In this document: positions 51,351 through 62,231 of the stretch, piece by piece | Numbering within the stretch: the stretch's first letter is position 1 | Layout of the letters: each line of letters starts with the position of its first letter | NCBI RefSeq assembly: GCF_037975245.1 | Contig: NC_092562.1 | Coordinates: 18,305,521-18,369,520, forward strand | Length of the DNA stretch: 64,000 nt | Origin: Apostichopus japonicus | Taxonomy: Eukaryota > Echinodermata > Holothuroidea > Aspidochirotida > Stichopodidae | Reading direction: 5' to 3' | Notes under the pieces: generated by a model | Database searches by the model: none | What the model was told of the DNA's origin: nothing | What the model saw: the letters and a program-made list of their open reading frames with translations, nothing else | Position numbers and translations under genes: made by a program

Positions 51351-54300
51351 CAGCAAGTGCCTACACGGTGAGCTGTAAGTATTAGTTAATCCACCTAATA
51401 TCTCAGTCCATACAGTGGCGCGATGGCTTGGCGCACTGTACGAGCTGATGATCGAGACTCTCTTTTGCATCCGTGGTTCGAACCCCGGGTGATGACGTCT
51501 TTTGCCGATCTTTTACAGCAAGTGCCTACACGGGGAGCTGTAAGTATTAGTTAATCCACCTAATATCTCAGTCCATACAGTGGCGCGATGGCTTGGCGCA
51601 CTGTACGAGCTGATGATCGAGACTCTCTTTTGCATCCGTGGTTCGAACCCCGGGTGATGACGTCTTTTGCCGATCTTTTACAGCAAGTGCCTACACGGGG
51701 AGCTGTAAGTATTAGTTAATCCACCTAATATCTCAGTCCATACAGTGGCGCGATGGCTTGGCGCACTGTACGAGCTGATGATCGAGACTCTCTTTTGCAT
51801 CCGTGGTTCGAACCCCGGGTGATGACGTCTTTTGCCGATCTTTTACAGCAAGTGCCTACACGGGGAGCTGTAAGTATTAGTTAATCCACCTAATATCTCA
51901 GTCCATACAGTGGCGCGATGGCTTGGCGCACTGTACGAGCTGATGATCGAGACTCTCTTTTGCATCCGTGGTTCGAACCCCGGGTGATGACGTCTTTTGC
52001 CGATCTTTTACAGCAAGTGCCTACACGGGGAGCTGTAAGTATTAGTTAATCCACCTAATATCTCAGTCCATACAGTGGCGCGATGGCTTGGCGCACTGTA
52101 CGAGCTGATGATCGAGACTCTCTTTTGCATCCGTGGTTCGAACCCCGGTGATGACGTCTTTTACAGCAAGTGCCTACACGGGGAGCTGTAAGTATTAGTT
52201 AATCCACCTAATATGTCAGTCCATACAGTGTCGCGATGGCTTGGCGCACTGTACGAGCTGATGATCGAGACTCTCTTTTGCATCCGTGGTTCCAACCCCG
52301 GGTGATGACGTCTTTTGCCGATCTTTTACAGCAATTGCCTACACGGGGAGCTGTAAGTATTAGTTAATCCACCTAATATCTCAGTCTATACAGTGGCGCG
52401 ATGGCTTGGCGCACTGTACGAGCTGATGATCGAGACTCTCTTTTGCATCCGTGGTTCGAACCCCGGGTGATGACGTCTTTTGCCGATCTTTTTCAGCAAG
52501 TGCCTACACGGGGAGCTGTAAATATTAGTTAATCCACCTAATATCTCAGTCCATACAGTGGCGCGATGGCTTGGCGTACTGTACGAGCTGATGATCGAGA
52601 CTCTCTTTTGCATCCGTGGTTCGAACCCCGGGTGATGACGTCTTTTGCCGATCTTTTACAGCAAGTGCCTACACAGGGAGCTGTAAGTATTAGTTAATCC
52701 ACCTAATATCTCAGTCCATACAGTGGCGCGATGGCTTGGCGCACTGTACGAGCTGATGATCGAGACTCTCTTTTGCATCCGTGGTTCGAACCCCGGGTGA
52801 TGACGTCTTTTACAGCAAGTGCCTACACGGGGAGCTGTAAGTATTAGTTAATCCACCTAATATCTCAGTCCATACAGTGGCGCGATGGCTTGGCGCACTG
52901 TACGAGCTGATGATCGAGACTCTCTTTTGCATCCGTGGTTCGAACCCCGGGTGATGACGTCTTTTGCCGATCTTTTACAGCAAGTGCCTACACGGGGAGC
53001 TGTAAGTATTAGTTAATCCACCTAATATCTCAGTCCATACAGTGGCGCGATGGCTTGGCGCACTGTACGAGCTGATGATCGAGACTCTCTTTTGCATCCG
53101 TGGTTCGAACCCCGGGTGATGACGTCTTTTGCCGATCTTTTACAGCAATTGCCTACACGGGGAGCTGTAAGTATTAGTTAATCCACCTAATATCTCAGTC
53201 CATACAGTGGCGCGATGGCTTGGCGCACTGTACGAGCTGATGATCGAGACTCTCTTTTGCATCCGTGGTTCGAACCCCGGGTGATGACGTCTTTTGCCGA
53301 TCTTTTACAGCAAGTGCCTACACGGGGAGCTGTAAGTATTAGTTAATCCACCTAATATCTCAGTCCATACAGTGGCGCGATGGCTTGGCGTACTGTACGA
53401 GCTGATGATCGAGACTCTGTTTTGCATCCGTGGTTCGAACCCCGGGTGATGACGTCTTTTGCCGATCTTTTACAGCAAGTGCCTACACGGGGAGCTGTAA
53501 GTATTAGTTAATCCACCTAATATCTCAGTCCATACAGTGGCGCGATGGCTTGGCGCACTGTACGAGCTGATGATCGAGACTCTCTTTTGCATCCGTGGTT
53601 CGAACCCCGGGTGATGACGTCTTTTGCCGATCTTTTACAGCAAGTGCCTACACGGGGAGCTGTAAGTATTAGTTAATCCACCTAATATCTCAGTCCATAC
53701 AGTGGCGCGATGGCTTGGCGCACTGTACGAGCTGATGATCGAGACTCTCTTTTGCATCCGTGGTTCGAACCCCGGGTGATGACGTCTTTTGCCGATCTTT
53801 TACAGCAAGTGCCTACACGGGGAGCTGTAAGTATTAGTTAATCCACCTAATATCTCAGTCCATACAGTGGCGCGATGGCTTGGCGTACTGTACGAGCTGA
53901 TGATCGAGACTCTCTTTTGCATCCGTGGTTCGAACCCCGGGTGATGACGTCTTTTACAGCAAGTGCCTACACGGTGAGCTGTAAGTATTAGTTAATCCAC
54001 CTAATATCTCAGTCCATACAGTGGCGCGATGGCTTGGCGCACTGTACGAGCTGATGATCGAGACTCTCTTTTGCATCCGTGGTTCGAACCCCGGGTGATG
54101 ACGTCTTTTACAGCAAGTGCCTACACGGGGAGCTGTAAGTATTAGTTAATCCACCTAATATCTCAGTCCATACAGTGGCGCGATGGCTTGGCGCACTGTA
54201 CGAGCTGATGATCGAGACTCTCTTTTGCATCCGTGGTTCGAACCCCGGGTGATGACGTCTTTTGCCGATCTTTTACAGCAAGTGCCTACACGGGGAGCTG

Positions 54301-57300
54301 TAAGTATTAGTTAATCCACCTAATATCTCAGTCCATACAGTGGCGCGATGGCTTGGCGCACTGTACGAGCTGATGATCGAGACTCTCTTTTGCATCCGTG
54401 GTTCGAACCCCGGGTGATGACGTCTTTTGCCGATCTTTTACAGCAAGTGCCTACACGGGGAGCTGTAATTATTAGTTAATCCACCTAATATCTCAGTCCA
54501 TACAGTGGCGCGATGGCTTGGCGCACTGTACGAGCTGATGATCGAGACTCTCTTTTGCATCCGTGGTTCGAACCCCGGGTGATGACGTCTTTTGCCGATC
54601 TTTTACAGCAAGTGCCTACACGGGGAGCTGTAAGTATTAGTCAATCCACCTAATATCTCAGTCCATACAGTGGCGCGATGGCTTGGCGCACTGTACGAGC
54701 TGATGATCGAGACTCTCTTTTGCATCCGTGGTTCGAACCCCGGGTGATGACGTCTTTTGCCGATCTTTTACAGCAAGTGCCTACACGGGGAGCTGTAAGT
54801 ATTAGTTAATCCACCTAATATCTCAGTCCATACAGTGGCCCGATGGATTGGCGCACTGTACGAGCTGATGATCGAGACTTTCTTTTGCATCCGTGGTTCG
54901 AACCCCGGGTGATGACGTCTTTTACAGCAAGTGCCTACACGGTGAGCTGTAAGTATTAGTTAATCCACCTAATATCTCAGTCCATACAGTGGCGCGATGG
55001 CTTGGCGCACTGTACGAGCTGATGATCGAGACTCTCTTTTGCATCCGTGGTTCGAACCCCGGGTGATGACGTCTTTTGCCGATCTTTTACAGCAAGTGCC
55101 TACACGGGGAGCTGTAAGTATTAGTTAATCCACCTAATATCTCAGTTCATACAATGGCGCGATGGCTTGGCGCACTGTACGAGCTGATGATCGAGACTCT
55201 CTTTTGCATCCGTGGTTCGAACCCCGGGTGATGACGTCTTTTACAGCAAGTGCCTACACGGGGAGCTGTAAGTATTAGTTAATCCACCTAATATCTCAGT
55301 CCATACAGTGGCGCGATGGCTTGGCGCACTGTACGAGCTGATGATCGAGACTCTCTTTTGCATCCGTGGTTCGAACCCCGGGTGATGACGTCTTTTGCCG
55401 ATCTTTTACAGCAAGTGCCTACACGGGGAGCTGTAAGTATTAGTTAATCCACCTAATATCTCAGTCCATACAGTGGCGCGATGGCTTGGCGCACTGTACG
55501 AGCTGATGATCGAGACTCTCTTTTGCATCCGTGGTTCGAACCCCGGGTGATGACGTCTTTTGCCGATCTTTTACAGCAAGTGCCTACACGGGGAGCTGTA
55601 AGTATTAGTTAATCCACCTAATATCTCAGTCCATACAGTGGCGCGATGGCTTGGCGCACTGTACGAGCTGATGATCGAGACTCTCTTTTGCATCCGTGGT
55701 TCGAACCCCGGGTGATGACGTCTTTTGCCGATCTTTTACAGCAAGTGCCTACACGGGGAGCTGTAAGTATTAGTTAACCCACCTAATATCTCAGTCCATA
55801 CAGTGGCGCGATGGCTTGGCGCACTGTACGAGCTGATGATCGAGACTCTCTTTTGCATCCGTGGTTCGAACCCCGGGTGATGACGTCTTTTACAGCAAGT
55901 GCCTACACGGTGAGCTGTAAGTATTAGTTAATCCACCTAATATCTCAGTCCATACAGTGGCGCGATGGCTTGGCGCACTGTACGAGCTGATGATCGAGAC
56001 TCTCTTTTGCATCCGTGGTTCGAACCCCGGGTGATGACGTCTTTTGCCGATCTTTTACAGCAAGTGCCTACACGGGGAGCTGTAAGTATTAGTTAATCCA
56101 CCTAATATCTCAGTCCATACAGTGGCGCGATGGCTTGGCGCACTGTACGAGCTGATGATCGAGACTCTCTTTTGCATCCGTGGTTCGAACCCCGGGTGAT
56201 GACGTCTTTTGCCGATCTTTTACAGCAAGTGCCTACACGGGGAGCTGTAAGTATTAGTTAATCCACCTAATATCTCAGTCCATACAGTGGCGCGATGGCT
56301 TGGCGCACTGTACGAGCTGATGATCGAGACTCTCTTTTGCATCCGTGGTTCGAACCCCGGGTGATGACGTCTTTTACAGCAAGTGCCTACACGGTGAGCT
56401 GTAAGTATTAGTTAATCCACCTAATATCTCAGTCCATACAGTGGCGCGATGGCTTGGCGCACTGTACGAGCTGATGATCGAGACTCTCTTTTGCATCCGT
56501 GGTTCGAACCCCGGGTGATGACGTCTTTTGCCGATCTTTTACAGCAAGTGCCTACACGGGGAGCTGTAAGTATTAGTTAATCCACCTAATATCTCAGTCC
56601 ATACAGTGGCGCGATGGCTTGGCGCACTGTACGAGCTGATGATCGAGACTCTCTTTTGCATCCGTGGTTCGAACCCCGGGTGATGACGTCTTTTACAGCA
56701 AGTGCCTACACGGGGAGCTGTAAGTATTAGTTAATCCACCTAATATCTCAGTCCATACAGTGGCGCGATGGCTTGGCGCACTGTACGAGCTGATGATCGA
56801 GACTCTCTTTAGCATCCGTGGTTCGAACCCCGGGTGATGACGTCTTTTGCCTGTCTTTTACAGCAAGTGCCTACACGGGGAGCTGTAAGTATTAGTTAAT
56901 CCACCTAATATCTCAGTCCATACAGTGGCGCGATGGCTTGGCGCACTGTACGAGCTGATGATCGAGACTCTCTTTTGCATCCGTGGTTCGAACCCCGGGT
57001 GATGACGTCTTTTGCCGATCTTTTACAGCAAGTGCCTACACGGGGAGCTGTAAGTATTAGTTAATCCACCTAATATCTCAGTCCATACAGTGGCGCGATG
57101 GCTTGGCGCACTGTACGAGCTGATGATCGAGACTCTCTTTTGCATCCGTGGTTCGAACCCCGGGTGATGACGTCTTTTGCCGATCTTTTACAGCAAGTGC
57201 CTACACGGGGAGCTGTAAGTATTAGTTAATCCACCTAATATCTCAGTCCATACAGTGGCGCGATGGCTTGGCGCACTGTACGAGCTGATGATCGAGACTC

Positions 57301-58718
57301 TCTTTTGCATCCGTGTTTCGAACCCCGGGTGATGACGTCTTTTGCCGATCTTTTACAGCAAGTGCCTACACGGGGAGCTGTAAGTATTAGTTAACCCACC
57401 TAATATCTCAGTCCATACAGTGGCGCGATGGCTTGGCGCACTGTACGAGCTGATGATCGAGACTCTCTTTTGCATCCGTGGTTCGAACCCCGGGTGATGA
57501 CGTCTTTTACAGCAAGTGCCTACACGGTGAGCTGTAAGTATTAGTTAATCCACCTAATATCTCAGTCCATACAGTGGCGCGATGGCTTGGCGCACTGTAC
57601 GAGCTGATGATCGAGACTCTCTTTTGCATCCGTGGTTCGAACCCCGGGTGATAACGTCTTCTGCCGATCTTTTACAGCAAGTGCCTACACGGGGAGCTGT
57701 AAGTATTAGTTAATCCACCTAATATCTCAGTCCATACAGTGGCGCGATGGCTTGGCGCACTGTACGAGCTGATGATCGAGACTCTCTTTTGCATCCGTGG
57801 TTCGAACCCCGGGTGATGACGTCTTTTGCCGATCTTTTACAGCAAGTGCCTACACGGGGAGCTGTAAGTATTAGTTAATCCACCTAATATCTCAGTCCAT
57901 ACAGTGGCGCGATGGCTTGGCGCACTGTACGAGCTGATGATCGAGACTCTCTTTTGCATCCGTGGTTCGAACCCCGGGTGATGACGTCTTTTGCCGATTT
58001 TTTACAGCAAGTGCCTACACGGGGAGCTGTAAGTATTAGTTAATCCACCTAATATCTCAGTCCATACAGTGGCGCGATGGCTTGGCGCACTGTACGAGCT
58101 GATGATCGAGACTCTCTTTTGCATCCGTGGTTCGAACCCAGGGTGATGACGTCTTTTGCCGATCTTTTACAGCAAGTGCCTACACGGGGAGCTGTAAGTA
58201 TTAGTTAATCCACCTAATATCTCAGTCCATACAGTGGCGCGATGGCTTGGCGCACTGTACGAGCTGATGATCGAGACTCTCTTTTGCATCCGTGTTTCGA
58301 ACCTCGGGTGATGACGTCTTTTGCCGATCTTTTACAGCAAGTGCCTACACGGGGAGCTGTAAGTATTAGTTAATCCACCTAATATCTCAGTCCATACAGT
58401 GGCGCGATGGCTTGGCGCACTGTACGAGCTGATGATCGAGACTCTCTTTTGCATCCGTGGTTCGAACCCCGGGTGATGACGTCTTTTACAGCAAGTGCCT
58501 ACACGGGGAGCTGTAAGTATTAGTTAATCCACCTAATATCTCAGTCCATACAGTGGCGCGATGGCTTGGCGCACTGTACGAGCTGATGATCGAGACTCTC
58601 TTTTGCATCCGTGGTTCGAACCCCGGGTGATGACGCCTTTTGCCGATCTTTTACAGCAAGTGCCTACACGGGGAGCTGTAAGTATTAGTTAATCCACCTA
58701 ATATCTCAGTCCATACAG

Positions 58719-58729
58719 TGGCGCGATGG
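58719..58729 (+). promoter_or_regulatory. Pol III A-box-like element (reference monomer)
   Basis: TGGCGCGATGG resembles the tRNA A box TRGCNNARYNGG, though not perfectly. It folds as a tRNA D-arm: GCGC (58721-58724) pairs with GCGC (58734-58737) around a 9-nt loop containing GG. It is present in nearly every monomer; variants such as tcgcg or gccgcg are rare. Confidence 0.65.
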
Positions 58730-58765
58730 CTTGGCGCACTGTACGAGCTGATGATCGAGACTCTC

Positions 58766-58769
58766 TTTT
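58766..58769 (+). terminator. Internal T4 tract between A and B boxes (possible Pol III terminator)
   Basis: TTTT lies inside the head, before the B box. Four T residues can stop animal Pol III. Two more T4 tracts follow the B box at 58803-58806 and 58814-58817. A few monomers reduce the first tract to TTT (for example near 1751, 4611 and 5886). Confidence 0.4.
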
Positions 58770-58777
58770 GCATCCGT

Positions 58778-58788
58778 GGTTCGAACCC
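58778..58788 (+). promoter_or_regulatory. Pol III B box (reference monomer)
   Basis: GGTTCGAACCC matches the B-box consensus GGTTCGANNCC. It starts 59 bp after the A-box start, about 15 bp more than in an ordinary class I tRNA and close to a class II (Ser/Leu) tRNA or a SINE. The flanking T-stem pairs only partly and no acceptor stem forms, so it is tRNA-like, not a tRNA gene. Occasional monomers mutate it (ttcgatgcc, ttcaaacc, gatcgaacc, tttcgaacc). Confidence 0.75.
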
Positions 58789-58795
58789 CGGGTGA

Positions 58796-58802
58796 TGACG
58801 TC
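58796..58802 (+). promoter_or_regulatory. CRE-like TGACGTC motif (reference monomer)
   Basis: Seven of the eight bases of the palindromic ATF/CREB site TGACGTCA, found in most monomers; a minority read TGACGCC. Binding is untested, and a fixed 7-mer in a satellite need not be functional. Confidence 0.3.
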
Positions 58803-58821
58803 TTTTGCCGATCTTTTACAG

Positions 58822-58842
58822 CAAGTGCCTACACGGGGAGCT
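58822..58842 (+). other. 21-nt pseudo-exon between splice-like signals (reference monomer)
   Basis: The segment is preceded by a pyrimidine-rich cttttacag, resembling a 3' splice site, and followed by gtaagtat, a near-ideal 5' splice-site core. Downstream, ctaat (58863-58867) resembles a branch point before ctcag ending at 58874. Whether any array transcript is spliced is unknown. Confidence 0.35.
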
Positions 58843-61800
58843 GTAAGTATTAGTTAATCCACCTAATATCTCAGTCCATACAGTGGCGCGATGGCTTGGC
58901 GCACTGTACGAGCTGATGATCGAGACTCTCTTTTGCATCCGTGGTTCGAACCCCGGGTGATGACGTCTTTTACAGCAAGTGCCTACACGGGGAGCTGTAA
59001 GTGTTAGTTAATCCACCTAATATCTCAGTCCATACAGTGGCGCGATGGCTTCGCGCACTGTACGAGCTGATGATCGAGACTCTCTTTTGCATCCGTGGTT
59101 CGAACCCCGGGTGATGACGTCTTTTGCCGATCTTTTACAGCAAGTGCCTACACGGGGAGCTGTAAGTATTAGTTAATCCACCTAATATCTCAGTCCATAC
59201 AGTGGCGCGATGGCTTGGCGCACTGTACGAGCTGATGATCGAGACTCTCTTTTGCATCCGTGGTTCGAACCCCGGGTGATGACGTCTTTTGCCGATCTTT
59301 TACAGCAAGTGCCTACACGGGGAGCTGTAAGTATTAGTTAATCCACCTAATATCTCAGTCCATACAGTGGCGCGATGGCTTGGCGCACTGTACGAGCTGA
59401 TGATCGAGACTCTCTTTTGCATCCGTGGTTCGAACCCCGGGTGATGACGTCTTTTGCCGATCTTTTACAGCAAGTGCCTACACGGGGAGCTGTAATTATT
59501 AGTTAATCCACCTAATATCTCAGTTCATACAGTGGCGCGATGGCTTGGCGCACTGTACGAGCTGATGATCGAGACTCTCTTTTGCATCCGTGGTTCGAAC
59601 CCCGGGTGATGACGTCTTTTGCCGATCTTTTACAGCAAGTGCCTACACGGGGAGCTGTAAGTATTAGTTAATCCACCTAATATCTCAGTCCATACAGTGG
59701 CGCGATGGCTTGGCGCACTGTACGAGCTGATGATCGAGACTCTCTTTTGCATCCGTGGTTCGAACCCCGGGTGATGACGTCTTTTGCCGATCTTTTACAG
59801 CAAGTGCCTACACGGGGAGCTGTAAGTATTAGTTAATCCACCTAATATCTCAGTCCATACAGTGGCGCGATGGCTTGGCGCACTGTACGAGCTGATGATC
59901 GAGACTCTCTTTTGCATCCGTGGTTCGAACCCCGGGTGATGACGTCTTTTGCCGATCTTTTACAGCAAGTGCCTACACGGGGAGCTGTAAGTATTAGTTA
60001 ATCCACCTAATATCTCAGTCCATACAGTGGCGCGATGGCTTGGCGCACTGTACGAGCTGATGATCGAGACTCTCTTTTGCATCCGTGGTTCGAACCCCGG
60101 GTGATGACGTCTTTTACAGCAAGTGCCTACACGGTGAGCTGTAAGTATTAGTTAATCCACCTAATATCTCAGTCCATACAGTGGCGCGATGGCTTGGCGC
60201 ACTGTACGAGCTGATGATCGAGACTCTCTTTTGCATCCGTGGTTCGAACCCCGGGTGATGACGTCTTTTACAGCAAGTGCCTACACGGGGAGCTGTAAGT
60301 ATTAGTTAATCCACCTAATATCTCAGTCCATACAGTGGCGCGATGGCTTGGCGCACTGTACGAGCTGATGATCGAGACTCTCTTTTGCATCCGTGGTTCG
60401 AACCCCGGGTGATGACGTCTTTTGCCGATATTTTACAGCAAGTGCCTACACGGGGAGCTGTAAGTATTAGTTAATCCACCTAATATCTCAGTCCATACAG
60501 TGGCGCGATGGCTTGGCGCACTGTGCGAGCTGATGATCGAGACTCTCTTTTGCATCCGTGGTTCGAACCCCGGGTGATGACGTCTTTTGCCGATCTTTTA
60601 CAGCAAGTGCCTACACGGGGAGCTGTAAGTATTAGTTAATCCACCTAATATCTCAGTCCATACAGTGGCGCGATGGCTTGGCGCACTGTGCGAGCTGATG
60701 ATCGAGACTCTCTTTTGCATCCGTGGTTCGAACCCCGGGTGATGACGTCTTTTACAGCAAGTGCCTACACGGGAAGCTGTAAGTATTAGTTAATCCACCT
60801 AATATCACAGTCCATACAGTGGCGCGATGGCTTGGCGCACTGTACGAGCTGATGATCGAGACTCTCTTTTGCATCCGTGGTTCGAACCCCGGGTGATGAC
60901 GTCTTTTGCCGATCTTTTACAGCAAGTGCCTACACGGGGAGCTGTAAGTATTAGTTAATCCACCTAATATCTCAGTCCATACAGTGGCGCGATGGCTTGG
61001 CGCACTGTACGAGCTGAAGATCGAGACTCTTTTTTGCATCCGTGGTTCGAACCCCGGGTGATGACGTCTTTTGCCGATCTTTTACAGCAAGTGCCTACAT
61101 GGGGAGCTGTAAGTATTAGTTAATCCACCTAATATCTCAGTCCATACAGTGGCGCGATGGCTTGGCGCACTGTACGAGCTGATGATCGAGACTCTCTTTT
61201 GCATCCGTGGTTCGAACCCCGGGTGATGACGTCTTTTACAGCAAGTGCCTACACGGGGAGCTGTAAGTATTAGTTAATCCACCTAATATCTCAGTCCATA
61301 CAGTGGCGCGATGGCGTGGCGCACTGTACGAGCTGATGATCGAGACTCTCTTTTGCATCCGTGGTTCGAACCCCGGGTGATGACGTCTTTTGCCGATCTT
61401 TTACAGCAAGTGCCTACACGGGGAGCTGTAAGTATTAGTTAATCCACCTAATATCTCAGTCCATACAGTGGCGCGATGGCTTGGCGCACTGTACGAGCTG
61501 ATGATCGAGACTCTCTTTTGCATCCGTGGTTCGAACCCCGGGTGATGACCTCTTTTGCCGATATTTTACAGCAAGTGCCTACACGGGGAGCTGTAAGTAT
61601 TAGTTAATCCACCTAATATCTCAGTCCATACAGTGGCGCGATGGCTTGGCGCACTGTACGAGCTGATGATCGAGACTCTCTTTTGCATCCGTGGTTCGAA
61701 CCCCGGGTGATGACCTCTTTTGCCGATCTTTTACAGCAAGTGCCTACACGGGGAGCTGTAAGTATTAGTTAATCCACCTAATATCTCAGTCCATACAGTG

Positions 61801-62000
61801 GCGCGATGGCTTGGCGCACTGTACGAGCTGATGATCGAGACTCTCTTTTGCATCCGTGGTTCGAACCCCGGGTGATGACGTCTTTTACAGCAAGTGCCTA
61901 CACGGGGAGCTGTAAGTATTAGTTAATCCACCTAATATCTCAGTCCATACAGTGGCGCGATGGCTTGGCGCACTGTACGAGCTGATGATCGAGACTCTCT

Positions 62001-62231
62001 GTACTGTACTCTGAGACTCTTAGAGGTGCGGTTTACGTTTTGTTGAGCTCCTGATTTATGCCTTATTTTGCTTCATCAGAAGTTTGACATCGTGCTTGAT
62101 TGTTTTTTATCCTGGCAAACACTGTTCGGGTATTGTTGAGCCGAATTTTTACTTCTTTTCCTTCCAGTAATTAGAGAAATCCTGTTATTTCCTAGTTGCT
62201 TGTTGCGACAGCCACGGCGTCCTTGGGCGCG
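62001..62231 (+). promoter_or_regulatory. LINE 2 5' untranslated region
   Basis: A leader of about 230 bp before the ORF1 ATG, where an internal Pol II promoter would be expected in a full-length LINE; no TATA box or tandem promoter units are seen. Its first ~20 bases (ctgtac then gagactct) echo the adjoining satellite and may be target-derived filler. A pyrimidine-rich run ending in ccttccag (to 62167) resembles a 3' splice site. Confidence 0.65.

Larger units (their letters stand above)
58719..58883 (+). repeat. Reference long satellite monomer (165 bp)
   Basis: A consensus long unit, counted from the A-box-like TGGC to the next one; the following unit (58884-59037) is a 154-bp short one lacking gccgatctttt. 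Order of elements: A box/D-arm, T4 tract, B box, CRE-like TGACGTC, two further T4 tracts, acceptor-like ttttacag, a 21-nt segment, donor-like gtaagtat, ctaat, then ctcag. The 11-bp difference lies between two tctttt direct repeats, so slippage or recombination between them explains the short form. Confidence 0.95.
51351..62000 (+). repeat. Satellite, right-hand homogeneous stretch
   Basis: Monomers here are closest to the consensus, with few diagnostic variants; long 165-bp units are the commoner type. Scattered changes include cttggcgtactg near 52.6-53.9 kb and gatgacctc near 61.5-61.7 kb. The last monomer is cut after gagactctct at 62000, where LINE 2 begins. No gene is seen. Confidence 0.95.

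Noticed and set aside
988-52613. Recurrent minus-strand frames of 60-107 codons beginning MQKRVSIIS or MLTARRVG
   Set aside because: They are translations of the satellite. They stay open because 165 bp is a multiple of three or because a stop is lost in single variants, and they change with monomer order. No sign of a protein family.
58778-58795. CENP-B box
   Set aside because: TTCG and CGGG occur together at the B box, but spacing is 5 nt rather than 7 and the central A is absent.
1-62000. Functional tRNA gene cluster
   Set aside because: A- and D-arm-like and B-box sequences are present, but the T-stem pairs poorly, no acceptor stem forms and no convincing anticodon arm is seen.
1-62000. 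CRISPR array
   Set aside because: Units are contiguous near-identical monomers with no unique spacers, and the context is eukaryotic.
1-62000. 5S rRNA or telomeric repeat array
   Set aside because: The unit does not resemble 5S rRNA and no telomere hexamer repeats are present.
62196-62231. Upstream TTG start for ORF1 adding 12 residues
   Set aside because: Non-ATG start in a eukaryote with a well-placed ATG at 62232 in good context.
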